Source: Dehalococcoidia bacterium
GTDB lineage: Bacteria > Chloroflexota > Dehalococcoidia > Tepidiformales > Tepidiformaceae
DNA: 55,003 nt
Assembly (NCBI GenBank): GCA_020432045.1
Contig: JAGQHB010000055.1
Coordinates: 1 to 55,003 of the forward strand
Reading direction: 5' to 3'
Made by a program: the position numbers and the translations under genes. The notes under the pieces are model-generated. The model had not been told where the DNA came from. It was given only the letters and a program-made list of their open reading frames with translations, and did no database searches. Position 1 is the stretch's first letter; every line of letters begins with the position of its first letter. This document shows, one piece after another, positions 24,732-33,411 of the stretch.

Positions 24732-25412
24732 CTAGTTGGTTACGGAGCGGTTGACATCCGTCTCACCGGGGGGCAGGGCGGGGCGACGAATTACGTAGAG
24801 GGTGTGGGTCCGGAGAAGGGGCAGCACAGTCAGCGGCCCGTAGAGCCACGGCGCCCAACGCCCAACGTGCCGGGCAATGGGCGGAGCGAGGGTGCAGGTG
24901 TGGGCGCGAACCGGACAGGACGGGAACCAGCGGCGGATGTCGTCTGCGTCGATGGGATGGACGGCAGGGTTTCGCGGGTTTCGCCGGCGCATGTCGTGTA
25001 CGAGGATGAGCCCGCCTGGGCGAGTAATGCGGAAGAGCTCGCTGGCGATACGAGCAGAAATCTGTTCGCCGGGGACGCTGCTGAACAGCGTGAAGGCGAG
25101 TGAAAGGTCGAATGCGGCGCTCGATTCGGGGATTGAGTCGGCGCTGCCGTGATGGATGCGCATGCCCGGGCTGTGTGCGCGCGCGTAGCTAACGGCATCC
25201 GGATCAAGGTCTATGCCGGCCTGGCATTCAGGTTCGGCACCCCACTGGACCATGAGGCGGAGGTGGTAGCCAGTGGAACAGCCGGCCTCAAATGTCTTGA
25301 GCCCGGCAAGCGAGCGGATGTTGTTTCGCCGAAAGATGGCCGAGAGCAGCCTCTCCCTTTCCTGCACCATAAGGAGGTTCCCCATCTGCAGGATCGAATG
25401 CTGTTCCACCAC
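24732..25412 (-). CDS. Class I SAM-dependent methyltransferase
   Basis: A 226-residue methyltransferase. Motif I is TFEAGCSTGYHLRLM, followed by an acidic strand end (GIDLDPDAV) that holds the SAM ribose. A motif-II-like AFDLSLAFTLFSSV and post-motif RPGGLILVHDMRRRNP complete the Rossmann core. Proteins of this kind often sit in surface-polysaccharide clusters, but nothing here shows the substrate. The annotated start is GTG 25412; the ATG 9 codons downstream is an alternative. Divergent from the aminotransferase gene. Confidence 0.82.
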   Translation of the reverse strand: MVEQHSILQMGNLLMVQERERLLSAIFRRNNIRSLAGLKTFEAGCSTGYHLRLMVQWGAEPECQAGIDLDPDAVSYARAHSPGMRIHHGSADSIPESSAAFDLSLAFTLFSSVPGEQISARIASELFRITRPGGLILVHDMRRRNPRNPAVHPIDADDIRRWFPSCPVRAHTCTLAPPIARHVGRWAPWLYGPLTVLPLLRTHTLYVIRRPALPPGETDVNRSVTN

Positions 25413-25456
25413 GCCATTTTAGGGAGGCATTGGGCTTCCAGCGCCCCGCGCGCGGG

Positions 25457-25462
25457 TATGAT
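25457..25462 (+). promoter_or_regulatory. Leaderless-type -10 box of the HemL-like gene (TATGAT)
   Basis: TATGAT ends 7 nt before the ATG at 25470 and contains the upstream in-frame ATG 25458, which argues for 25470 as the start. Confidence 0.5.
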
Positions 25463-25469
25463 TCGGACA

Positions 25470-26816
25470 ATGGCCATCGAACAGGACTATATCGACACAC
25501 ACCCCGGGTCGGCACGCCTCGCAGCGCGGGCCGGTGCGGTCCTCCCCAACGGCGTCACGCACGACAGCCGGTACCTGCGTCCGTTCCAGATCGCGGTTGA
25601 GCGGGCGGCTGGTTCACACAAGTGGGATGTTGATGGAAACGATTATGTGGACTACGTCATGGGCCATGGATCGTTGTTGCTCGGGCATAACCACCCGGCG
25701 GTGATCGAGGCGGCCTCGGCGCAGCTGGCGCGAGGCACACATTTTGGGGCGAGCCATGAGATGGAGGTGCGGTGGGCGGAGGAGGTCGTGAGGCTGGTGC
25801 CTTCGGCCGAAATGGTCCGGTTCACGAGTTCGGGAACGGAAGCGACACTGATGGCGCTCCGGCTCGCACGGACGTTTACGGGAAAGCCGGGGCTGTTGAA
25901 ATTCACGCGGCATTTCCACGGATGGCACGACTACGTGATCTCCGGGTCGTCGTATGCAGGTGGGGCGGTCCCGCCGGGCGTGCCGGACGCCACACTCGGC
26001 AGCGTCGCGGTTGTGCCGCCGACGATGGACGCGGTGCGCGCGACGTTCGACACGAGGGACGACATCGGCTGCATCATCCTTGAGCCGGCTGGGGCGAGCA
26101 GCGGTACGGTACCGATTCCGGCGAATTTCCTGCAGGACCTCCGGGCATTCACGAGGGAGCGCGGCGTCGTCCTGATCATGGACGAGGTAGTGACGGGCTT
26201 CCGCTGGTCGCCCGGCGGGGTCCAGGGGGTCGAGGGCGTGACGCCGGACCTGACGACGCTAGCCAAGATCCTGGCGGGTGGGTTCCCGGGCGGCGCGGTG
26301 GCAGGACGCAAGGAGATCATGGACCACCTGGCGTTCGCGGCGGACGGCGGCAGCCGGGCGAAAGTGGGGCATCCGGGAACATTCAACGCCAATCCGCTTT
26401 CGGCAGCGGCTGGAGTGGCATGCCTGGGGGTGGTGACGAACCCGGACGTGCAGTCGCAAGCGGCAGTGACAGCAACGCAGCTAAGAGCGGGAATGAACAG
26501 TGTGCTTTGCGGGATGGGCATCCCCGGCGTTGTATACGGGCAGGCGAGTGACCTGCACGTGATCGTGGGCACGGGAACTGTGCCGGAGGCGGCTGACTAC
26601 CACCCTCGATCGCTGTCGCTGGATGTGCTGGAAAAGGGGAACGACAGCAACACGTTGCGGATGCTGCAGTTGGCGATGCTGAGCCGGGGCGTGCACCTGT
26701 TCGGGGCATCGGGGTTTGTTTCGGCGGTGCATACGGAAGCGGACATCGCGCACACGCTGGAGGCGTGGGAGGCGTCGCTGGTGGCAATGAGGAGCGAAGG
26801 AGTGTTGGCAGGGTAG
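25470..26816 (+). CDS. Class III aminotransferase, HemL-like (glutamate-1-semialdehyde aminomutase family)
   Basis: A 448-residue PLP enzyme. The fold and motifs follow HemL: YLRPFQIAVERAAGSHKWDVDG, MGHGSLLLGHNHP, FTSSGTEATLMALRLAR, HFHGWHD, LIMDEVVTGFR and the Schiff-base Lys266 in TTLAKILAGGFPGGA. True HemL normally has GAPT-x-x-E in place of FGASHEMEV here, so this may be a paralogue acting on another amino substrate. No other heme gene is adjacent. The 119-bp tandem repeat array follows its stop codon. Confidence 0.82.
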   Translation: MAIEQDYIDTHPGSARLAARAGAVLPNGVTHDSRYLRPFQIAVERAAGSHKWDVDGNDYVDYVMGHGSLLLGHNHPAVIEAASAQLARGTHFGASHEMEVRWAEEVVRLVPSAEMVRFTSSGTEATLMALRLARTFTGKPGLLKFTRHFHGWHDYVISGSSYAGGAVPPGVPDATLGSVAVVPPTMDAVRATFDTRDDIGCIILEPAGASSGTVPIPANFLQDLRAFTRERGVVLIMDEVVTGFRWSPGGVQGVEGVTPDLTTLAKILAGGFPGGAVAGRKEIMDHLAFAADGGSRAKVGHPGTFNANPLSAAAGVACLGVVTNPDVQSQAAVTATQLRAGMNSVLCGMGIPGVVYGQASDLHVIVGTGTVPEAADYHPRSLSLDVLEKGNDSNTLRMLQLAMLSRGVHLFGASGFVSAVHTEADIAHTLEAWEASLVAMRSEGVLAG

Positions 26817-26842
26817 CAGGCGGAGTGCCGGGAGTTAGCCGG

Positions 26843-27180
26843 GCACCCTCACCCTGCCCTCTCCCGCTGTCGCGGGCGAGGGTTCCTGGGGGTCGCGGGT
26901 TTGGCCAGGGCTGGTTCGGGGGCCTGCAGCCAAGGGTAAGCCGGGCATTTCCCGGGCTGTGGCACCCTCACCCTGCCCTCTCCCGCTGTCGCGGGCGAGG
27001 GTTCCTGGGGGTCGCGGGTTTGGCGTGGGCTGGTGCGGGGGCCTGCGGCCAGGGGTGCCCGCCGCGTTTCCCGGGCTGTGGCACCCTCACCCTGCCCTCT
27101 CCCGCCGTCGCGGGCGAGGGTTCCTGGGGGTCGCGGGTTTGGCGTGCGGGTTTGGTTAAAGGGCTGTGAGCCCATGGTGA
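26843..27180. repeat. Array of three 119-bp direct repeats, each with a GC palindrome
   Basis: Copies begin at 26843, 26962 and 27081, exactly 119 bp apart; the third is incomplete. Each starts GCACCCTCACCCTGCC, followed by the palindrome CCCTCTCCCGC-loop-GCGGGCGAGGG, then GTTCCTGGGGGTCGCGGGTT. The palindrome half is almost invariant, while the remainder of each unit varies more. No protein-coding frame is conserved. This array fills the 385-bp gap between the HemL-like gene and moaC. Confidence 0.9.
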
Positions 27181-27201
27181 GTGGCTGCGGGAGAAAGATC
27201 C

Positions 27202-27687
27202 TCAGGCTGGCGCAGTGTAGGTGCCGGACTTGCCGCCGGACTTTGCGAGGAGGCGCACGCTTTCGATGCGCATCGCGCGGTCGACGGCTTTGCACATGTC
27301 GTAGACGGTGAGGGCGGCGACGGAGACGGCGGTGAGCGCTTCCATTTCGACACCGGTCTTGCCGGTCGTTTTCACAGTAGCTGTGATGTGCAGGGTGGTT
27401 TCGGTAGTTGAAGCAAGATCTACCGTGACGCCGGTGATGGGGAGCGGGTGGCACATGGGGATGAGCGTGCTGGTCTGTTTGGCTGCCATAATCCCAGCGA
27501 CGCGGGCAACAGCGATGACGTCGCCCTTTGGGATGCCGCCCTGCTGGATAAGTGCGAGCGTGGCCGCTTCCATGTGGACATAGCCCTCGGCCGTGGCTTC
27601 GCGGGTGGTGTCGGCCTTGGCGGAGACATCGACCATGCGAGCGGCGCCGTGTTCGTCCAGATGGGAGAGGGGTGATGACTCAGCCAT
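27202..27687 (-). CDS. moaC: Cyclic pyranopterin monophosphate synthase
   Basis: A 161-residue MoaC, which with MoaA converts GTP to cyclic pyranopterin monophosphate, the first molybdenum-cofactor intermediate. Motifs: MVDVSAK near the N-terminus, [20 protein letters not shown] (active site), then [23 protein letters not shown] with the catalytic Lys/Asp region. The start is the ATG at 27687, which overlaps the stop of the upstream small membrane-protein gene by 8 nt. No other moa/moe gene is present, but a MOSC gene lies at the left edge. Confidence 0.95.
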   Translation of the reverse strand: MAESSPLSHLDEHGAARMVDVSAKADTTREATAEGYVHMEAATLALIQQGGIPKGDVIAVARVAGIMAAKQTSTLIPMCHPLPITGVTVDLASTTETTLHITATVKTTGKTGVEMEALTAVSVAALTVYDMCKAVDRAMRIESVRLLAKSGGKSGTYTAPA

Positions 27688-27898
27688 TGTGTTTCCGCCA
27701 CATGAGGGTTTCGTAGCCAAAGACGAGGAGGTAGGCGACACCGCCCACGGCGAGGCCGCCGGGCACGCCAAGCCAGGGCGAGACCCACGTATCTGCGGCG
27801 ATGATGCCGATGCCCGTCCCGGCCAGGAACGAGAAGAAGGCCGAGCGTTTGCGCTCGGTTTCGAACTGCTGGCGCAGGGGCGAGGTGGGGCGTGCCAC
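27680..27898 (-). CDS. Small two-TM membrane protein
   Basis: A 72-residue protein of unknown function. After a basic N-terminus ([19 protein letters not shown]) there are two hydrophobic segments ([18 protein letters not shown] and [17 protein letters not shown]) and a basic end (LMWRKHNG). The GTG at 27898 is preferred because TACACT ends 7 nt upstream; a GTG two codons earlier is only 1 nt from that box. The 8-nt overlap with moaC suggests cotranscription. Confidence 0.6.
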   Translation of the reverse strand: MARPTSPLRQQFETERKRSAFFSFLAGTGIGIIAADTWVSPWLGVPGGLAVGGVAYLLVFGYETLMWRKHNG

Positions 27899-27905
27899 GG
27901 CCACC

Positions 27906-27911
27906 AGTGTA
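27906..27911 (-). promoter_or_regulatory. Leaderless-type -10 box of the small membrane protein/moaC unit (TACACT)
   Basis: On the minus strand TACACT ends 7 nt before the GTG at 27898. Confidence 0.4.
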
Positions 27912-27959
27912 CGTTCAGTGCAGCGGTGGGGAAGGCTGCCGCCTTCGCGGACACGACCC

Positions 27960-27965
27960 TATGAT
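27960..27965 (+). promoter_or_regulatory. Leaderless-type -10 box of lysA (TATGAT)
   Basis: TATGAT ends 6 nt before the ATG at 27972. There is no Shine-Dalgarno. Confidence 0.5.
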
Positions 27966-27971
27966 CGTGAG

Positions 27972-29246
27972 ATGGACCTCTCCCGACTGCCGCTCGATGA
28001 AATTGCCGCGAAAACTGGCACGCCGTTCTTTCTCTACGACGGGACCGAACTCGACCTGCGGATGGCAGAGATAGCGCGGCTGACGGCGGGCACGGGACTC
28101 CAGGCGCGGTATGCGTTGAAGGCGAACCCGGCTGCGAAAGTGCTGGAGAGGGCTCGCGCGGCGGGCCTCTGGATCGATGCGGTGAGCGGAAACGAGGTAT
28201 TGCGGGCGAAGCGAGCGGGGTTCGCGATGGGCCACGAGCCGCCGGTGGTGATGCTGACGTGTGACGTGTTCCGCGATAACGGCCGGGATGTCGTGGTTGA
28301 GGAAGGGGTGCTGCCCAACATTGGCTCGCCGGGGCAGATCCGGGACCTGGCCGAGGCCGGGTATCGGGGGCCGATCGCGCTGAGGGTGAACCCGGGGTTC
28401 GGTCACGGGCACGTGCAGGCCTGCGACACGGGGGGACCGTCTTCGAAGCACGGGATATGGCACGAGGACCTGGCGCCGGTGATCGGTGCGGCGGGCGACG
28501 CAGGGCTGGAGATCGTGGGGCTGCATGCGCACGTGGGCACAGGCCCGCAAATTGGCGAATTCGAAGCCAACATGCGGCAGTTGGGGGACGTGTTCGGGGC
28601 GTTGCTGCCACAGTTCCCGAGGGTCCAGGGAGTCAACTTCGGCGGAGGCATCCCGCATCCGTACCGCCCGGGGGCTCCGCGGATCGACCTTGGGCCGTAC
28701 GCGGGGTTCCTGGGGGATGCTCAGCGGATGCTATCGGAGACGGCCGGCCGGCAGATCCGGGTGGAGGTCGAACCGGGGCGCTATCCGGTGGCGGGCATGG
28801 CCCTGCTCGTGGCGCGAGTGACGGATGTGAAGACCACGCGGTCGAACAGCAAGGGCCCGGGGCACACATTCGTGATGGTGGATGCGGGATTCAATGACCT
28901 CATCCGGCCGGCGATGTACGGGTCGTATCACCACATTTCGATCGTGGGGAAGGGGGCGGGGCGAGAGCCGGAGCCGTTGGTGGTGGCGGGGCCGCTGTGC
29001 GAGAGCGGCGACGTGTTCACGCGCGATGACCAAGAGTTGCTGGACCCGAGACCGTTGCCGCGACCGGAGCCGGGCGATCTGCTGGTGCTGCACGATGCGG
29101 GCGCGTATGGGGCCGCGATGGGATCGAACTACGTCTCGCTGGGGCGGGCCGCGCAGGTGTTCTGGGAGAACGGGCAGGCGACGCTGATTTCGCGGCCGGA
29201 GACGTTCGAGGACATCGTCCGGTTGGAATGCGAAGAGCGGCTGTAG
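27972..29246 (+). CDS. lysA: Diaminopimelate decarboxylase
   Basis: A 424-residue fold-III PLP decarboxylase, last step of lysine synthesis. PLP Lys50 lies in [16 protein letters not shown] supplies the substrate-side His and Gly residues, EPGRYPV the phosphate-binding region, and CESGD near residue 343 the catalytic Cys of the dimer partner. The open frame extends 57 codons further upstream, but only from 27972 does it match the family, and a TATGAT box sits 6 nt before that ATG. dapA at 14.6 kb belongs to the same pathway. Confidence 0.92.
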   Translation: MDLSRLPLDEIAAKTGTPFFLYDGTELDLRMAEIARLTAGTGLQARYALKANPAAKVLERARAAGLWIDAVSGNEVLRAKRAGFAMGHEPPVVMLTCDVFRDNGRDVVVEEGVLPNIGSPGQIRDLAEAGYRGPIALRVNPGFGHGHVQACDTGGPSSKHGIWHEDLAPVIGAAGDAGLEIVGLHAHVGTGPQIGEFEANMRQLGDVFGALLPQFPRVQGVNFGGGIPHPYRPGAPRIDLGPYAGFLGDAQRMLSETAGRQIRVEVEPGRYPVAGMALLVARVTDVKTTRSNSKGPGHTFVMVDAGFNDLIRPAMYGSYHHISIVGKGAGREPEPLVVAGPLCESGDVFTRDDQELLDPRPLPRPEPGDLLVLHDAGAYGAAMGSNYVSLGRAAQVFWENGQATLISRPETFEDIVRLECEERL

Positions 29247-29250
29247 GGTA

Positions 29251-29769
29251 CTAGCCCTCGTCCGGCACCTGGATTGGCATGGTGAGAGGGGCTCCTTCGC
29301 GGTCGAAGCCCCAGGCGCGCCAGTGGATGGCCTGGGCGGCGAGGCCGGTGGGATCGAAGCGGTATACCGGAACGCGGGCGGGATCGGTGGGGACCGCAAG
29401 GCTTCCAGCTGATTCAACGACGGCAAGGGCGGCCGACGCCGCGCGGCAGATTTCATCGACGTTTATGCCGAGTGTTCTTTCGGACCGGTAGGGTTCAAGG
29501 TAACTGGCACCGGTGCCGAGGAGGCGGCGGGCACCGCGGTCGTTACCCCGGGTGATGTGGACAAATGCGGCGGCTATCTGGATGAGGCCTTTATAGAGGT
29601 CGCGAACGTCGCCTTCTTCTTCCTGCCAGATCTCTTCGAGGGTCTCGTGGCATTCGTAATACCTGCGGCTGTTGAACTCGCGGCAGGCCTGGGCAAGGTT
29701 CGCTGGGACGGTGATGTGCTTCGTCACCCAGCCACGGCGTGGGCGTTCGGTGGGTTGGGGCTGGCTCAC
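29251..29769 (-). CDS. DUF309 domain protein
   Basis: A 172-residue protein with the DUF309 signature FNSRRYYECHETLEEIW (His and Glu residues suggest a metal or structural site), followed by the helical YKGLIQIAAAFVHI and a third helix GARRLLGTGASYLEPY. Function unknown; the fold is an all-helical bundle. A C-terminal extension of about 60 residues is less typical. It converges on lysA with a 4-nt gap. The GTG start has TAGGCT 6 nt upstream. Confidence 0.85.
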   Translation of the reverse strand: MSQPQPTERPRRGWVTKHITVPANLAQACREFNSRRYYECHETLEEIWQEEEGDVRDLYKGLIQIAAAFVHITRGNDRGARRLLGTGASYLEPYRSERTLGINVDEICRAASAALAVVESAGSLAVPTDPARVPVYRFDPTGLAAQAIHWRAWGFDREGAPLTMPIQVPDEG

Positions 29770-29775
29770 GCATTC

Positions 29776-29781
29776 AGCCTA
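29776..29781 (-). promoter_or_regulatory. Leaderless-type -10 box of the DUF309 gene (TAGGCT)
   Basis: On the minus strand TAGGCT ends 6 nt before the GTG at 29769. Confidence 0.45.
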
Positions 29782-29860
29782 GCAGAGCAGCGGGAGGCGA
29801 AAGCGAGCGTGCGCGAAGTGATGGGAGCAGACAGAATGTGCGACGAGGAGACACGGCACC

Positions 29861-30010
29861 ATGGCAGATTCAACGAACCCGAACGACCCGCCGATGCATC
29901 ACGACATCGTGGGGCGGTTTGCACCGGTGCATGTCTGGCTGGCGGGATTCCTTGGCGTGGGGGCGACGGTGGCGGGGATTGTGCTGGGATTGGTGCTCAT
30001 AAACGACTGA
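29861..30010 (+). CDS. Single-TM small protein, 49 residues
   Basis: A short gene encoding a hydrophilic N-terminus (MADSTNPNDPPMHHDIVGRF) and one transmembrane helix (VHVWLAGFLGVGATVAGIV, then LGLVLIND). GAGGAG lies 10 nt before the ATG, and codon choice matches neighbouring genes. Function unknown; size and topology resemble accessory subunits of membrane complexes, but there is no such complex nearby. It stands alone between DUF309 and DUF402 genes. Confidence 0.6.
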   Translation: MADSTNPNDPPMHHDIVGRFAPVHVWLAGFLGVGATVAGIVLGLVLIND

Positions 30011-30087
30011 GCGTCGGCAGGAAAAGCACAAGGGGTCATTTCTCATAGACTTCACGTAAGGTCCGGCCGCTAAGTCATTGCGGCGGG

Positions 30088-30093
30088 TATCAT
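30088..30093 (+). promoter_or_regulatory. Leaderless-type -10 box of the DUF402 gene (TATCAT)
   Basis: TATCAT ends 6 nt before the ATG at 30100; the intervening CCGGAG is too close to serve as a Shine-Dalgarno. Confidence 0.45.
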
Positions 30094-30099
30094 CCGGAG

Positions 30100-30600
30100 A
30101 TGGAGCAGGACACCATTGCTCATGCCGGAGAACGTGTGCTGCTGCGTGCGACGAAGTACGACGGGGCGGCCCACTGGATTCAGCCGTTCCGCGTCGTTTC
30201 AGACGATGGCACGCTCCTGGTGACGGAATACCGGGCGCGAACACCGATCTATACGAGCCGCGGGGAGTTTCGCTCGCCATACAACAGCCGGGTCTATTTC
30301 TGGCGCGACCGCTGGTACAACGTGTTCCGGTTGTGGAAGCCGGGATGTTCGGTGGCGCTCTGGTACTGCAACGTGACAACGCCACCGACGTTCGACGGGA
30401 ATCAGATCAACTACGTCGACCTCGACCTGGACGTTGCGGTGCGGCCCGACGGCTGCATCGAGCTGCTGGACGCGGACGAGTTCGCGGCGCACCGGCGTCG
30501 GTACGGATACCCGGCAGACGTGATAGGCAGCGCGGAGCGGGCGGCAGGCGAGGTGGCGGAACTTGCGCGGGTTCAGGGGTTCCCGTTCAGCGAGGGATAG
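30100..30600 (+). CDS. DUF402 domain protein
   Basis: A 166-residue protein of the DUF402/FomD-like family (beta-barrel; some members are nucleoside diphosphate phosphatases). Typical stretches: YFWRDRWYNVFRLWKPG, WYCNVTTPPTFDGNQINYVDLDLDVAVRPDG (acidic metal-binding cluster) and LDADEFAAHRRRYGYP. The Asp/Asn/Tyr cluster supports a divalent-metal-dependent phosphatase, but the substrate is not known. It converges on a methyltransferase gene 3 nt away. Confidence 0.8.
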   Translation: MEQDTIAHAGERVLLRATKYDGAAHWIQPFRVVSDDGTLLVTEYRARTPIYTSRGEFRSPYNSRVYFWRDRWYNVFRLWKPGCSVALWYCNVTTPPTFDGNQINYVDLDLDVAVRPDGCIELLDADEFAAHRRRYGYPADVIGSAERAAGEVAELARVQGFPFSEG

Positions 30601-30603
30601 GGT

Positions 30604-31335
30604 TCAGGCGTCGCGACGGGCGGCGATAAGGAGAAACATCGGCCGGTCACGTTCCCTGGCCCAGTCCGGATTGTGCTGGATTTGGGTTTCACCTGGACCC
30701 CATTCGTCGATGGCGAGCAGCGTGAATCCCGCTTCGCGCAGCAGCCGGACGTAGGTCCCGATGGTGCGGTGCTGTTTGACGACGCCATCGGCCAGCCAAT
30801 TCGTAGTCCGGACGCCCTCCTGCAGGTAGCGATCGAGCGGCCAGACTTCGCGGCCGTCGACTATTGCCCATCCAGGCGCACGCGGGGCCGTATATATCGG
30901 GTGCTCGACAGAGAACACGAAGCTCGCGCCGGGCGTCAGCCAGGCAGCAGCGCGCCGGAAGAGGCCCTGCAGGTCCTCGACGTAGTGGAACGCCAGGGAG
31001 CTGTAGACGAGGTCTACGGAAGCGTCGCGAAGGCCGAAGGATTCGAGGTCGGCCTGTACGTACGTGATCCCCGGTTCGGGGGTCATGTCCCGGGCGCGGT
31101 CCAGCATTCGGGCGGACAGGTCGACACCGGTGACTTCAGTGGCGCCGGATGCCAACGCCCAGCGGCAGAACCAGCCGTAGCCGCAGCCGAGGTCGAGCAC
31201 GCGCAGTCCGTTGAGGGCCGGCAGCAAGGCACGGAGGGATGGCCACTCGGGAGCGGCATCGAGGCCGCCTTTGGAACGCGGGAGGCGGCTGTATGCCTGG
31301 AAGAAGGCTGGATCGTCGTAGATGTTCTGAGCCAT
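30604..31335 (-). CDS. Class I SAM-dependent methyltransferase
   Basis: A 243-residue methyltransferase with motif I VLDLGCGYGWFCRWA, acidic strand end TGVDLSARML, motif II DLVYSSLAFHYVEDL and post-I segment RAAAWLTPGASFVFSVEHP. It resembles the UbiE/Coq5-like broad group; the natural substrate is not deducible. The start is the ATG at 31335 (MAQNIYDDPAFFQAYSR), where family similarity begins; the frame extends 34 codons upstream into the argS promoter region. Divergent from argS. Confidence 0.83.
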   Translation of the reverse strand: MAQNIYDDPAFFQAYSRLPRSKGGLDAAPEWPSLRALLPALNGLRVLDLGCGYGWFCRWALASGATEVTGVDLSARMLDRARDMTPEPGITYVQADLESFGLRDASVDLVYSSLAFHYVEDLQGLFRRAAAWLTPGASFVFSVEHPIYTAPRAPGWAIVDGREVWPLDRYLQEGVRTTNWLADGVVKQHRTIGTYVRLLREAGFTLLAIDEWGPGETQIQHNPDWARERDRPMFLLIAARRDA

Positions 31336-31392
31336 CGGAGAAGGAAGGAGACCATTCGGCCCGCCTTGCTTCAATGATGCCGGGATTACGGC

Positions 31393-31398
31393 TAGAGT
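31393..31398 (+). promoter_or_regulatory. Leaderless-type -10 box of argS (TAGAGT)
   Basis: TAGAGT ends 9 nt before the ATG at 31408. A poor -35 candidate (TTCAAT, 31370-31375) lies 17 nt upstream. Confidence 0.4.
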
Positions 31399-31407
31399 TG
31401 GCGGTCT

Positions 31408-33108
31408 ATGGTTGAGATTCGCGATATCCGTACGCATCTTTCGAACCTGGTGGCCGAGGCGGTGGAGGAAGCCGTGCGTACGGGTGATCTGCCGGACGTG
31501 GCCATCCCGGGGCCAGGGATTGAGCGGCCCAAGGACGTTTCGAACGGGGACTACGCGAGCACGCTCCCGCTACGGCTGGCTCGGGCGGCGCTGATGCCGC
31601 CGCTGGATGTAGCGCGGGCAATCGTGAAGCACCTGCCGGCGGACGGGACATTGGACCCGGTGGAGATCGCACCACCAGGGTTCTTAAACTTCCGGCTCGC
31701 GGCTTCGTACCTGCAGGCACAGGTAGACGCGGTGGTGAGCCGCGGCGGGTCGTATGCGGACCTGACGCTTGGCACGGGGAAGAAAGCGCAGGTGGAGTTT
31801 GTATCGGCGAACCCGACGGGCCCGCTGCATGTCGGCAATGGGCGCGGCGCGGCGATCGGGGATTCGCTGGCTTCGGCGCTGGCTGCTGCCGGGTATGAGG
31901 TGGAGCGGGAGTATTACGTCAATGATGCGGGGACGCAGACGGATACGTTTGGCGACACGCTGTATGCGCGATACCAGCAGATCTTCGGACGCGAGGCGCC
32001 TATCCCGGACGATGGTTACCCGGGTGAATACATGGCCGAGCTGGCCGAGGAGATCGCGCGGCTTCATGGCGAGGACTATCTGCGACCCGAAGGCGAGGCC
32101 GCGCCGGCCGACATGAGTGCGCTGGGCATCGAGCTGATGGTCAAGAAAATCGGCGAGACAGCGGAGCGTTTCGGCGTCCACTACGACGAGTGGTTCAGTG
32201 AGCGGTCGCTGTATGAAGGTGAGAAGCCGTACGAGACGGCAATGGGCATCCTTCGGGCAAACGGGCAGCTGGCGGAGAGGGAAGGCGCTCTCTGGTTCTC
32301 ATCGAGCGAACTGGGTGAGGCGAAGGACAACGTCGTCGTGCGTTCAGATGGGCGGCCGACATACTACGCGAGCGATATCGCCTACCACTACGACAAGTTT
32401 GTGCGGCGCGGGTTCGGGCTCGTGATCGACGTCTGGGGGGCGGACCATCACGGCCACGTCTCACGCGTGAAGACGGCGACACGGGCGGTTGGCGGCGATG
32501 CGGACAACCTGCACATCCTGCTGTACCAGCTGGTGACGCTGAAGCGCGGCGGCGAAATCGTGCGGCTTTCGAAGCGCAGCGGCGATTTCATCACGCTGGA
32601 TGAATTAATCGATGAGGTGGGGAAGGACGCGGCACGGATGTTCTTCCTGTTGCGGAGCCCGGGATCGCAGATGGAATTCGACATCGACCTGGCCGTGAAG
32701 CAGTCGAGCGAGAATCCGGTGTTCTACGTGCAGTACGCGCACGCCCGGCTGGCGAGCATCCTGCAACGAGCGTCAGAGCAGGGAGTGACGCCCGAGGGCG
32801 GCGATGTAGGGCGGCTGACAGCACCACACGAACTGGCGTTAATCCGGGAGATGTTGCGTCTGCCGGAAGCGATCGAGCAGGTCGCGACGACATTCGAGCC
32901 ACAGCATCTGCCGCACTACGCGATGACGCTCGCAACGGCCTTTCATGTTTTCAACGACGCGTTCAAACAGGCCGGGGACTCGTCGATGAAGGTGATTACG
33001 GAAGATGCGGAGCTGACGCGGGCACGGCTCCGACTTGTACAGGCGGCGAAGATCGCGCTGGCACGGGTGCTTGAGCTTATGGGGGTGGACGCTCCGGAGC
33101 GGATGTAG
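31408..33108 (+). CDS. argS: Arginyl-tRNA synthetase
   Basis: A 566-residue class I aminoacyl-tRNA synthetase. An N-terminal additional domain (1-110) recognises the tRNA D-loop. The HIGH motif appears as HVGNGRG within EFVSANPTGPLHVGNGRG, and the KMSKS equivalent is RLSKRSGDFITL. The DALR anticodon-binding domain ends the protein (HYAMTLATAFHVFNDAF through LVQAAKIALARVLELMGV). Length and domain order are normal. Confidence 0.96.
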   Translation: MVEIRDIRTHLSNLVAEAVEEAVRTGDLPDVAIPGPGIERPKDVSNGDYASTLPLRLARAALMPPLDVARAIVKHLPADGTLDPVEIAPPGFLNFRLAASYLQAQVDAVVSRGGSYADLTLGTGKKAQVEFVSANPTGPLHVGNGRGAAIGDSLASALAAAGYEVEREYYVNDAGTQTDTFGDTLYARYQQIFGREAPIPDDGYPGEYMAELAEEIARLHGEDYLRPEGEAAPADMSALGIELMVKKIGETAERFGVHYDEWFSERSLYEGEKPYETAMGILRANGQLAEREGALWFSSSELGEAKDNVVVRSDGRPTYYASDIAYHYDKFVRRGFGLVIDVWGADHHGHVSRVKTATRAVGGDADNLHILLYQLVTLKRGGEIVRLSKRSGDFITLDELIDEVGKDAARMFFLLRSPGSQMEFDIDLAVKQSSENPVFYVQYAHARLASILQRASEQGVTPEGGDVGRLTAPHELALIREMLRLPEAIEQVATTFEPQHLPHYAMTLATAFHVFNDAFKQAGDSSMKVITEDAELTRARLRLVQAAKIALARVLELMGVDAPERM

Positions 33109-33203
33109 GACCGGAAGATATTCTATTGACGTGTCCTATTCGGCCCATCGATTATACCCAATATCACGTGGTGCATCCTGGCGCCAGATGGAGGATGTCG
33201 ATG

Positions 33204-33299
33204 ATGGCTGAGGAGTTCGCGCTGATAGCGTTTTTCGCCGTGGTCTCAGTCGTAGGTGTCACAAGCCTGTTCCTGGTGACGACAAAGCTGCGTCTGTAG
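33204..33299 (+). CDS. 31-residue membrane mini-protein A (paralogue of the next)
   Basis: A tiny gene: N-terminus MAEEFALIAF, a hydrophobic core of about 20 residues and a basic C-terminus (TKLRL), consistent with a single membrane helix. GGAGG lies 9 nt before the ATG; an ATG one codon earlier is also possible. The next small gene has the same length, 14 of 31 identical residues without gaps and the same Shine-Dalgarno spacing, which strongly supports both being translated. I do not recognise the family; roles as a complex subunit or toxin-like peptide are only possibilities. Confidence 0.65.
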   Translation: MAEEFALIAFFAVVSVVGVTSLFLVTTKLRL

Positions 33300-33411
33300 T
33301 CTCCTGCATTACGAGTTGGGATCCCGCCTTCGCGTTAACGGGGGCCATTGCTAGGCTACTTGAAGGTGGTAACTGGCAGCCGGGAGCTGCCGTACCCGGA
33401 GGATGGCCTGC

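Noticed and set aside
26843-27180. CRISPR-like array
   Set aside because: Repeat units are 119 bp with similar rather than unique spacers, there are only three of them, and no cas gene is present.
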